Assembly (NCBI GenBank): GCA_964444665.1
Contig: CAYUIE010000004.1
Coordinates: forward strand, 1-64,000
Length of the DNA: 64,000 nt
Direction of reading: 5' to 3'
DNA from: CAYZTY01 sp964444665
GTDB lineage: Bacteria; Planctomycetota; Phycisphaerae; Sedimentisphaerales; CAYZTY01
Made by a program: the position numbers and the translations under genes
Shown here: in pieces, positions 52,466-59,525 of the stretch
Layout: each line of letters opens with the position of its first letter
How positions within the stretch are numbered: position 1 is the stretch's first letter
The notes under the pieces: model-generated
What the model saw: only the letters and a program-made list of their open reading frames with translations
Databases searched by the model: none
What the model was told of the DNA's origin: nothing

Positions 52466-53310
52466 AAAAAACGGTCATTATAAGAAAAAGACTCAATTCA
52501 GTCGGCGCTTTTAGTCTTATGGAAGTTCTGGTTGTTATCTCTATTACTTCTATAATGGTCGGCTTTTTGTTACCGGCGATTAACAGGTCCAGGGAATTAG
52601 CCAGGCAGGCGATTTGTCAAAGCCGGTTACGGCAGTGGGGCCTGGCGTTTGAGGCTTATTCATCGGTAAACGACGGCTTTTATCCACACATCGACGGCAG
52701 GGACAGAACAGAAATTAATCCAGATTCACCGGAAGAAATTGCAGATTATTATTACGGCTGGGTGGATGTTCTACCAATCTTTATGAATTTTAAACCCTGG
52801 CGGGACTATGAACTGTATAAAAAACCCGGTTCTGATACGATTTTTCAATGCCCCTCGGCAAAAATTATAAAAGGCGCAAACTACGATTATCCCTATGAAA
52901 GGATTGGATACTTTTCTTATGCGATGAATTCCTGTCTTGAGCTTGATGATAATTGCTGGCCGCCCTGCTATCCTGACCCCGACCCAATATGTGGGATAAA
53001 TGATATGCCAAGCTTTTTAAATACCTCCCTGATAAGGCACCCTTCAAGAGTAATCCTGCTGTTCGACCAGCTTCTCGACCCTAACTACGGCTACGATGCT
53101 AATCACTTAAATCGCTCTGCCGGCGAACACTGCGGCGCTTATCCGAGAGATTTCAGTATCCGCCACAGAAGAAACAAACAAGGGCTGGGCGGCTTTATAC
53201 TGTTTTGCGACTATCACATCGAATGGAAGAAAAGCGTATGGAAAGAACATTGGCCGGACGATTTGGAGGTCCCGCCGAGAGATGATATAAACTGGTTTCC
53301 ATACCCGTAA
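52462..53310 (+). CDS. Prepilin-type pseudopilin
   Basis: 282 residues. The type IV prepilin/type II secretion signal is clear: basic leader, cleavage before F in GAFSLMEVLVVISITSIMVG, Glu at +5 and a hydrophobic helix. The rest, with ARQAICQSRLRQWGLAFEAY and repeated short Trp/Tyr-rich segments, is the planctomycete 'DUF1559-like' pseudopilin body ending in a compact domain (FILFCDYHIEWKK). Start codon overlaps the ModE-like gene by 4 bp. Why such a gene is coupled to a molybdenum regulator is unclear. Confidence 0.87.
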   Translation: MKKTVIIRKRLNSVGAFSLMEVLVVISITSIMVGFLLPAINRSRELARQAICQSRLRQWGLAFEAYSSVNDGFYPHIDGRDRTEINPDSPEEIADYYYGWVDVLPIFMNFKPWRDYELYKKPGSDTIFQCPSAKIIKGANYDYPYERIGYFSYAMNSCLELDDNCWPPCYPDPDPICGINDMPSFLNTSLIRHPSRVILLFDQLLDPNYGYDANHLNRSAGEHCGAYPRDFSIRHRRNKQGLGGFILFCDYHIEWKKSVWKEHWPDDLEVPPRDDINWFPYP

Positions 53311-53339
53311 CTTTCAAGAATTTTGCAAAGGAGAGAAGG

Positions 53340-54221
53340 ATGAAAAGGTGTGTTTTTTCAACGATTATTTTAACATTTATATTATTCACACAAATAGCTA
53401 ATGGTATTGATTATAGTATATATGACCTTCAGTACCAGGCCGACCCGGAAGATTTAAACAGTCCCCACGTCGGCGAAGATGTAAACAGTATCGGCGGGGT
53501 AGTTATACACAAGTTTCCCGGCAGTAAACCGAAGGTTACGCTTTACGACCCCGCTTATTCAACCGGCTGGGGAGGAATAGCAATTAAGGACTTTACAACA
53601 GAAAAGACATTTTATAATACGGTGAATATCGGCGACTGGGTATCACTGACACACACAACCGTTGAAGAGTATCGGGGAAATACTCAGTTAATTTTCGAAG
53701 CCAAGTCCGGCTTCGTCGTCGAATCTACCGGGAACGATTTGCCTGAGCCGATTTCAATCGAGCCGAATGATATCACCGCGCCCGTCTATCAAACCAGCCC
53801 GGAAGGATGGCTCGTCGCAAACCATAATGCGGAAAAATATGAAGCGATGCTCGTCAGAGTTGAGAATGTAATAGTAACAGAAAAAGACTTAGGCAAGGCC
53901 CAGGATAACTACAGCCTCGAGCGGTACGAAAATGCAGGGCCAAATGACGTCTGCTGGGTCGCCGACTATATGAATGACCAGGTCGAGGAGAACGATTACC
54001 ACCGATTTGTCAGCCTCGGCCGACGGTTCTGCAGTGTTACAGGCATAATCGAACAATATAAAGGATATAAATACTATTACGAATGGGATTATTACCAGGT
54101 GCTTACGACGTATACTGGTGACCTGAAAAGACATACAAACGCAGACCTTACGGGCGATTGTATGGTGAATCTGATTGACCTGGCGGAGTTCTGTAATTAC
54201 TGGCTGTGGGGGACGGAATAA
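53340..54221 (+). CDS. Secreted OB-fold-like protein with half-dockerin
   Basis: 293 residues with a signal peptide (VFSTIILTFILFTQIANG). Two beta-rich segments (VNSIGGVVIHKFPGSKPKVT; MLVRVENVIVTEKDLGKAQ) resemble the OB-fold modules found before endonuclease/exonuclease/phosphatase or lamin-tail domains in secreted nucleases, but no nuclease domain follows. The end NADLTGDCMVNLIDLAEFCN continues to YWLWGTE, one dockerin half-repeat. GGAGAG precedes the ATG. It lies 29 bp after the pseudopilin, in the same transcript. Confidence 0.7.
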   Translation: MKRCVFSTIILTFILFTQIANGIDYSIYDLQYQADPEDLNSPHVGEDVNSIGGVVIHKFPGSKPKVTLYDPAYSTGWGGIAIKDFTTEKTFYNTVNIGDWVSLTHTTVEEYRGNTQLIFEAKSGFVVESTGNDLPEPISIEPNDITAPVYQTSPEGWLVANHNAEKYEAMLVRVENVIVTEKDLGKAQDNYSLERYENAGPNDVCWVADYMNDQVEENDYHRFVSLGRRFCSVTGIIEQYKGYKYYYEWDYYQVLTTYTGDLKRHTNADLTGDCMVNLIDLAEFCNYWLWGTE

Positions 54222-54294
54222 ACGCGGGATAATAATGATTTGATTATTATTCTTCTCGAAGATAATATTAACGAAATTCGTTAAGGAGTAAAAA

Positions 54295-54927
54295 ATGAAA
54301 AAGGGGCTGGAAAATCTGCTTTTGCCCGTGCTTTTCTTTAGCGCTTTATGGGGTCTTTGCGAGGCGGCCTTTGGCGGATACCTTTACGGCCGCGGCGTAT
54401 CATATTCGTCCGTATATCTAACAATAATCGCTTTTGGCATATTGACCGTCGCCAGGTTTTACCTGCCGCAAATCGGCACAGCAACCGCGATTGCCGCTCT
54501 TGCGATGTTATATAAGTTTTTCAACAGTCCCTTTTACGGCTGTCACCTGCTGGGGATTCTGCTGACGGGCGTTTCTTATGATTTGTTCTTCAGTGTATTC
54601 AAAATAAAAAGCAGGTCTCTCTGCGCCGCGGCGGCGGTGTATTTAAGCTATACCTCTTTTGCGATAATGATTACTTATGTGTTCAGGTACGATTACTGGG
54701 CGCAGGCGGGAATTACAAAAGTATTAAGCCACATCGGTATTAGCGGCAGTATAGCGGCCCTTGGCTGTGCTGCTGTCGTGCCATTAAGTTTTCGTTTCGG
54801 TAAATGGCTAAAAGCAAAATACGCTATGCCCTTCGAGTTAAGCTTTCGATTAATACCCAGCGGCGTGTCTGTTATTGCCGCCGGCCTTTGGATTTTCGGC
54901 GTCTCGGCATATTTACTAAGCTCCTAA
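54295..54927 (+). CDS. Six-helix membrane protein of unknown function, Mo operon
   Basis: 210 residues, almost entirely hydrophobic, with about six transmembrane helices (LLLPVLFFSALWGLCEAAFG, IIAFGILTVARFYL, AIAALAMLYKFFNSPFYGCH, AAAAVYLSYTSFAIMITYVF, ISGSIAALGCAAVVPLSF, VSVIAAGLWIFGVSAYLLS). Size and topology match ECF-type substrate-binding components or small permeases, but no motif is diagnostic. AAGGAG 7 bases before ATG. Lies 31 bp before the MobAB fusion gene, so transport of molybdate, tungstate or a pterin is an attractive guess only. Confidence 0.75.
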   Translation: MKKGLENLLLPVLFFSALWGLCEAAFGGYLYGRGVSYSSVYLTIIAFGILTVARFYLPQIGTATAIAALAMLYKFFNSPFYGCHLLGILLTGVSYDLFFSVFKIKSRSLCAAAAVYLSYTSFAIMITYVFRYDYWAQAGITKVLSHIGISGSIAALGCAAVVPLSFRFGKWLKAKYAMPFELSFRLIPSGVSVIAAGLWIFGVSAYLLSS

Positions 54928-54958
54928 AATAAAAACAAATTTAACACATAGTGTTCCA

Positions 54959-56626
54959 ATGCATTGCAGAATCATTTTATGGAGGGGACAGAAGCACTCA
55001 GGCAAAACCTCCGCCGCCGGTAAGTTAGTGGAGCAGGCCCGGGCAGAGGGATTCCGTGTCGCGGGCATACTGGCGCCTTCCATTTATACCAACGGCTTCT
55101 TAAAAGGCTTCGATATAGTTGATTTGCGAAGCGGCTCTCGAACACTTCTGGCAAGCTGTAGCGAAAAATCAAAGACCAATCGATTCGCTTTTACTGATAC
55201 CGGCCTGAAACTCGGACGGGATGCTTTGAGCCTTGACGCGCTTAAATCCGCCGAGTTTATTATCGTTGATGAATTCGGCCCGATGGAGCTGGCAGGCGAG
55301 GGATGGCGAAAAAACGTAGATTCATTGCTGAAGATTAAAAACACTGTTGTGCTGCTCGTCGTAAGAGAGGAACTAACCGAGCAGGTTAAAAAACTGTACG
55401 CTGATATCCCAGGCAAACAACTTGCCGCTGAACCGCAATCCGCTGAACATGTCATAGAAATGCTAAGAGAGCTTCGCCGGCAAAAAGAAGATACTCATTC
55501 ACAGCTTCCGAATATGCTGATGCTCGGTTCTACCGGCATAAACTCCGGCAAAACGGAGCTGGTCTGCGCTATTATAAAAAAATTCGGTAATGCGAGAAAT
55601 ATAACAGGATTAAAGGTTACTACTATCAGTGGCCGCAAAGGCCAATGTCCCCGCGGCGACAAGGGTTGCGGCGTCTGCTCATCCTTCGAGGGCAATTTCA
55701 TTATCACCGAAGAGACCGACAGCAGCTCAAGAAAAGATACATCGAGACTGCTTGCCGCGGGCGCTAAACGCGTCTTCTGGATTCGCTCGGAGAAAAAACA
55801 ACTTAAGCAGGCAATGAGCGCGCTGCTCGAAACAATCGGCCCTGATGCCATCCTTGTGTGCGAATCGAACAGCTTAAGAGGCGTCGTCGAGCCGGGATTA
55901 TTCCTGATGGTACAAAATGCTGCAAACAATAAACCAAAGCAGTCCGCTAAGAATGTAATCAAGTGGGCTGATAGAATCGTAAAGCTCAGCGGCAAAAAAT
56001 TCGACCTCGAGCTGGACGAGATTGGGTTGAACAATGGCAAATGGTCAATCCACGCCAAGGCGACGGCAATCATTATGGCCGGCGGAGGCAGCAGCCGGTT
56101 AGGCCAAGATAAAGCGTTGCTTCTTGTCAACGGCAGGCCGATGCTCGAGCATATTTACAATCAGCTTCGCTCACACTTCGAACAGATTATCATTAGTGCG
56201 GATGAGCCGGACAAGTATGACTTTATTGGTGCGGAAGTTGTTTGCGACAGAGTTTCAGGCCAGGGGCCGCTTATGGGAATATCCTCGGCAATGCAGGCCT
56301 CCCGTAACGACTTGAATTTCGTAATTGCCTGCGACATACCCAATGTCAACATTTCTTTTATGAAAAGACTCCACAGGGAAGCCGAAGATTTTGACGCGAT
56401 TATTCCTATTAGCGATGAAGATAAATACGAACCGCTCTTTGCAGTTTACAGGAAAACTCTACTGGAAGTTATGGACAGTACACTGTCATCGGGCAAACGC
56501 AAAATAACCGATGCCCTCAAGGGCCGCAGTGTCAAATTCATACCACTCGACAATCCCGGCTGGCTCAGGAACCTCAACACAATGAACGACTACATTGAGT
56601 ATGGCGGATTTGCTTTAGGGTCGTAG
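54959..56626 (+). CDS. THEP1-like NTPase / MobB-like / MobA triple fusion
   Basis: 555 residues. Residues 1-170 resemble the THEP1/NTPase_1 family: P-loop GQKHSGKTSAAG (10-21) and Walker B-like FIIVDEFGPMEL. Residues 185-345 hold a second P-loop GSTGINSGKTE and a Cys-rich segment GQCPRGDKGCGVCSS, in the style of MobB. Residues 365-555 are MobA, molybdenum cofactor guanylyltransferase: IIMAGGGSSRLGQDKALL, SGQGPLMGISSAM, CDIPNV and the C-terminal NLNTMNDY. MobA makes Mo-bis-MGD. All three in one chain is unusual. Last gene of the operon. Confidence 0.85.
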   Translation: MHCRIILWRGQKHSGKTSAAGKLVEQARAEGFRVAGILAPSIYTNGFLKGFDIVDLRSGSRTLLASCSEKSKTNRFAFTDTGLKLGRDALSLDALKSAEFIIVDEFGPMELAGEGWRKNVDSLLKIKNTVVLLVVREELTEQVKKLYADIPGKQLAAEPQSAEHVIEMLRELRRQKEDTHSQLPNMLMLGSTGINSGKTELVCAIIKKFGNARNITGLKVTTISGRKGQCPRGDKGCGVCSSFEGNFIITEETDSSSRKDTSRLLAAGAKRVFWIRSEKKQLKQAMSALLETIGPDAILVCESNSLRGVVEPGLFLMVQNAANNKPKQSAKNVIKWADRIVKLSGKKFDLELDEIGLNNGKWSIHAKATAIIMAGGGSSRLGQDKALLLVNGRPMLEHIYNQLRSHFEQIIISADEPDKYDFIGAEVVCDRVSGQGPLMGISSAMQASRNDLNFVIACDIPNVNISFMKRLHREAEDFDAIIPISDEDKYEPLFAVYRKTLLEVMDSTLSSGKRKITDALKGRSVKFIPLDNPGWLRNLNTMNDYIEYGGFALGS

Positions 56627-56679
56627 GGTGTGGCCACGCCCCACCATTTTCTTATTAGGTGAGCCAGTTCCGTAATTGA

Positions 56680-57255
56680 TTAGAGCCATCCCAAGTAGTG
56701 AAAAATCGTAAGCAGCGCCGCAAGAAAGATAACGAGTACATAAATCCATCTTGGTATCTTTTTTACGCAAGTCCATATTCCCCAGCGTTCCGCTTGAACA
56801 GCATTTTGCTTTGCTTCCACTGGCTTTTTGTCCTCACCACGGCAAAGTTGTACCAAAGTATACATGGCTGTATCCAATTCTCTCCATCTGCTTTTATCAT
56901 CTGTAGCGATTTCGTCAAGTAAGTCTAAAACCCTTTTGGCTGTTTTGAAAAGTTCAGAGTCGGGACTTCCGCTCATTCTTTTCATAACAGCTCTGGACAA
57001 TTTTCTTGCGTATTCGCATCTTCTTTGAAGTTGTTCCGCTGCCCTTGCTTGTTCGATAGCTTCCAGATTATCATCAGTTAATTCGGTAGTAGGTTCAGCA
57101 GCAACAAACTCCTCGTTATATTTATCCAACAAGGTCATAAACTCTCTATCCTTTAGTTGTTCGACCAAATCACTAAAAATCTCCTCCGCTTGGTCAAACG
57201 ACGACAATGCCTCATTGTCCACACTTGGTTTTTGTTGAGAATTGCTCATATACAT
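56680..57255 (-). CDS. Tail-anchored hypothetical protein
   Basis: 191 residues. A charged helical body (SSFDQAEEIFSDLVEQLKDR ... ELDTAMYTLVQLCRG) ends in a single C-terminal transmembrane helix (WIYVLVIFLAALLTIFHYLG), so it would be a tail-anchored inner-membrane protein facing the cytoplasm. No family recognised. Next minus-strand gene upstream (57369-58007) is also helical and may be related in function. Confidence 0.55.
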   Translation of the reverse strand: MYMSNSQQKPSVDNEALSSFDQAEEIFSDLVEQLKDREFMTLLDKYNEEFVAAEPTTELTDDNLEAIEQARAAEQLQRRCEYARKLSRAVMKRMSGSPDSELFKTAKRVLDLLDEIATDDKSRWRELDTAMYTLVQLCRGEDKKPVEAKQNAVQAERWGIWTCVKKIPRWIYVLVIFLAALLTIFHYLGWL

Positions 57256-57368
57256 ATTCTTTCAAAGATTATCTTTGTTTCTGCACCTATAAATAAAAGT
57301 CTGGTAGGGTGGGGCCGTGCCCCACCGGTACTTATATAACAATTTTTTGAGAGCTAATAAAGTTGCTT

Positions 57369-58007
57369 TCACTTAGGACATGATTTTTCCAGAACAGCAT
57401 CAACAATGACTTTCAGAGTTACCTCATATGCTTTCCAGAGCAAACTTGTTATTCTTTTGAATTTTCGCTGATGTTGTTTCACTTTCCGTTTTATTGCTTC
57501 TAAAGCGTCAATAGCATTTTGTATACCAAATTGAAAATCAGGATGCGCAACATCAATTACTATTAAAATGTCTCTTATTTTACGCCAGTCTGTTTCCAAC
57601 AAAGTTCCATGTGCACGGTCGAATTCTAATAACGAGTCTTGGATGGCGTATAGAGTATGATCTATCTTTTTTATAACTTCTTCTATTGATTTTTTTACTT
57701 CATCAACCGCTTTGGCATAAGTGGGGTCTTTTTCGCAGTATATTTCTTCTGCTTTTAGGTTTACTATCTTTCCACATTTTTCCTGGGATTCTCCCTGCTT
57801 AGTTTCACTCACCATCCTGCCAGCCCTCGATGAGAGCCTTGATTCTTGTTCTTTCAGTTTCTGAACAAAGTCTCTCTTCGCTTGGTCCATAGATTGCTGC
57901 CACGATTCTTCGTTTTTTTTCGGCAAGTCGGACTTAAGCAACTTCTCCAGTTGCCGGAATAACCTTAAAAGTTCATCTATATCTTTTGTTCTGAGTTTAT
58001 ATGTCAT
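57369..58007 (-). CDS. Helical coiled-coil hypothetical protein
   Basis: 212 residues from ATG 58007, preceded by GGGGG at 8 bases (longer frame adds 8 codons). Predicted long helices with heptad-like charge patterns (DIDELLRLFRQLEKLLKSDL; AKRDFVQKLKEQESRLSS; AVDEVKKSIEEVIKKIDHTL). No membrane segment. Function unknown. A GTGGGGC hairpin repeat separates it from the gene at 56680. Confidence 0.6.
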   Translation of the reverse strand: MTYKLRTKDIDELLRLFRQLEKLLKSDLPKKNEESWQQSMDQAKRDFVQKLKEQESRLSSRAGRMVSETKQGESQEKCGKIVNLKAEEIYCEKDPTYAKAVDEVKKSIEEVIKKIDHTLYAIQDSLLEFDRAHGTLLETDWRKIRDILIVIDVAHPDFQFGIQNAIDALEAIKRKVKQHQRKFKRITSLLWKAYEVTLKVIVDAVLEKSCPK

Positions 58008-58166
58008 ATTTTGACACCCCCTTAATTGCACACCTGTAAATCTAAAAGAGGTATTTATTTTATCGGCAATTGAGTTGACTTGAATAACGAACTTTTTGCT
58101 CTATTTAGGCCTGTTTTTTGACGAAAAAACAAACAGCAAAACCAAAGTCAATTGTAAGGATTTGAA

Positions 58167-58508
58167 ATGAGTACAACATTGTTTGAAAAACGACCTCATT
58201 TGGTGCCTGTTATGCTGGCTGCTCTAATGCTGCTGGGTGCCCTCGCGGACTGGCCTTATGGGTACTACCAGCTACTTAGGTTTGTAGTTTGTGGTGTAGC
58301 TGCTTATATTGCTTTTTTAGGTTACTCTGCTGGGAAACTCTGGGTGGCATGGGTGTTCGGATTCGTTGCCATTCTGTTTAATCCATTGATTCCAATACAC
58401 TTGTCACGAGAGATTTGGCAAACAATCGATGTGGTTTGTGCTCTATTGTTTATAGCCGTCGGATTCTACATCGGAAGGCCTGAAGTGGATGAGGCCAGCA
58501 ACACATAG
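58167..58508 (+). CDS. Small membrane protein (DUF6804-like)
   Basis: 113 residues with three to four transmembrane helices and the phrases ALADWPYGYYQLLRFVVCG and AILFNPLIPIHLSREIWQTI, which match my memory of the DUF6804 family of small membrane proteins. AAGGATTTGAA precedes the ATG. Followed 41 bp later by the next + strand gene. Confidence 0.7.
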   Translation: MSTTLFEKRPHLVPVMLAALMLLGALADWPYGYYQLLRFVVCGVAAYIAFLGYSAGKLWVAWVFGFVAILFNPLIPIHLSREIWQTIDVVCALLFIAVGFYIGRPEVDEASNT

Positions 58509-58549
58509 TTTAATTGGATTGCTATGTATACGGTAAGGATAATGGCATT

Positions 58550-58984
58550 ATGAAGAATTGGCTAAAGCATAACGAATCAGATCTGCCTCTTATGGCGTTT
58601 ATAACTACATGGTTGATTCTTGTATGGCTGTTTGACCCAGAGGGGAAAGATTTGGTCATAACGGTTATCGCAATAACCATCGTAGTAATAGTTGTGAAAG
58701 CCATAACAGCTTACATTAAATGGGCGGCAGTCGAGGAAGGTGAATTCCTTTATAAAGAACATCTCTACTATGTTGTTCCATCGGAACACGAGGAGAAATT
58801 ATCTGACAATGACGACAGGAAGTCATCTCCTCTCCCTCCTGACAAAGATGCACAGTCTCACTTTGAACTTGCCATAAACTATCTAACCGAGGGCGATACA
58901 GATTCAGCTATAAGAGAGTATCAAATTGTTGAAGGATTAGACAAAATCTTAGCAAGCAGACTCTATGAACAAATTTTTAGCTGA
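58550..58984 (+). CDS. Membrane protein with short TPR-like C-terminus
   Basis: About 144 residues from ATG 58550, with AAGGA about 10 bases upstream. Two N-terminal transmembrane helices (LMAFITTWLILVWLF and VITVIAITIVVIVVKAITAY), then a polar region and a C-terminal helix pair (DAQSHFELAINYLTEGDTDS AIREYQIV) like one TPR unit. Ends close to fold-back element C. Function unknown. Confidence 0.6.
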   Translation: MKNWLKHNESDLPLMAFITTWLILVWLFDPEGKDLVITVIAITIVVIVVKAITAYIKWAAVEEGEFLYKEHLYYVVPSEHEEKLSDNDDRKSSPLPPDKDAQSHFELAINYLTEGDTDSAIREYQIVEGLDKILASRLYEQIFS

Positions 58985-59062
58985 ATGGCTCTATTTAAGC
59001 CTGTTTTAGTTCGACATTTTGAATTTATGTGTCATTTTTCCTTCCGCCCTATGGTGAGTTAA

Positions 59063-59166
59063 ATTGCTTTGCATCCTCCAGTTCGGATTTTTTTTACTTA
59101 CTTCGCCCCTAAGAGACTGCGTAGCTCTAGATGTGCCTCATCGCGGCTTCCGGATGCAAAAGCAAT
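59063..59166 (-). ncRNA. Fold-back element, copy C (candidate structured RNA)
   Basis: Read on the minus strand it begins ATTGCTTTTGCATCC and ends GGATGCAAAGCAAT, a 13-bp outer stem with one bulge. Inside: CCGGAAGCCGCGATGAGG, an inner stem CTAGAG/CTCTTAG, then ATCCGAACTGGAGG. Core words match copies A and B, while both stems differ in sequence. It is the copy with the longest outer stem. Confidence 0.65.
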
Positions 59167-59240
59167 AAGTGTTTAGCCCTGCCATCTCGCATGGCAGGGT
59201 TAGTCTTAGGTCTTGGGTCCTTTGTCTGAATCGATTCTTG

Positions 59241-59265
59241 CACTACCTGTCAATGACAGGTAGTG
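59241..59265. repeat. Palindrome-family copy upstream of dnaE
   Basis: CACTACCTGTCAATGACAGG continuing TAGTG is a perfect 12-bp-arm palindrome around one base, the same family as the array beside the PadR gene. It lies about 195 bp upstream of the dnaE promoter and has no companion 79 bp away. Confidence 0.85.
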
Positions 59266-59458
59266 AAATACTTATAAAAAGAAAAACAGTGTAAATCCGT
59301 TTTACATGTCCTGAGCAAGGTCGAAGGAATCCGTGTCTGATTATAAATGGTGTCTATTCGTGTTCATTCGTGGTTAATTAATTTTAATCTCTGTGCCTGT
59401 CCTGAGCGCAGTCGAAGGATTCTCTGTGTCCTCTGTGGCTAATTATTAAGCTCCCTTC

Positions 59459-59487
59459 TTGACAAAAACACCTCCCGCCTATATCAT
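59459..59487 (+). promoter_or_regulatory. Sigma-70 promoter of dnaE
   Basis: TTGACA (59459-59464), 17-bp spacer, TATCAT (59482-59487). Predicted start near 59494, giving a leader of about 32 nt with AGGATGGG before ATG 59526. Confidence 0.75.
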
Positions 59488-59525
59488 AATTCCGCCAACA
59501 AAAAACTTTGAGGATGGGTTAAAAT

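Larger units (their letters stand above)
58985..59458. other. Repeat-filled gap upstream of dnaE
   Basis: No gene. In order: fold-back element C (59063-59166), a 9-bp hairpin CCCTGCCAT/ATGGCAGGG (59177-59199), a palindrome-family copy CACTACCTGTCAATGACAGG (59241-59265), CCTGAGCAAGGTCGAAGG (59310-59327), CACGAATGAACACGAATAGA-type words on the reverse strand (59330-59380), and CCTGAGCGCAGTCGAAGG (59401-59418). Confidence 0.7.
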
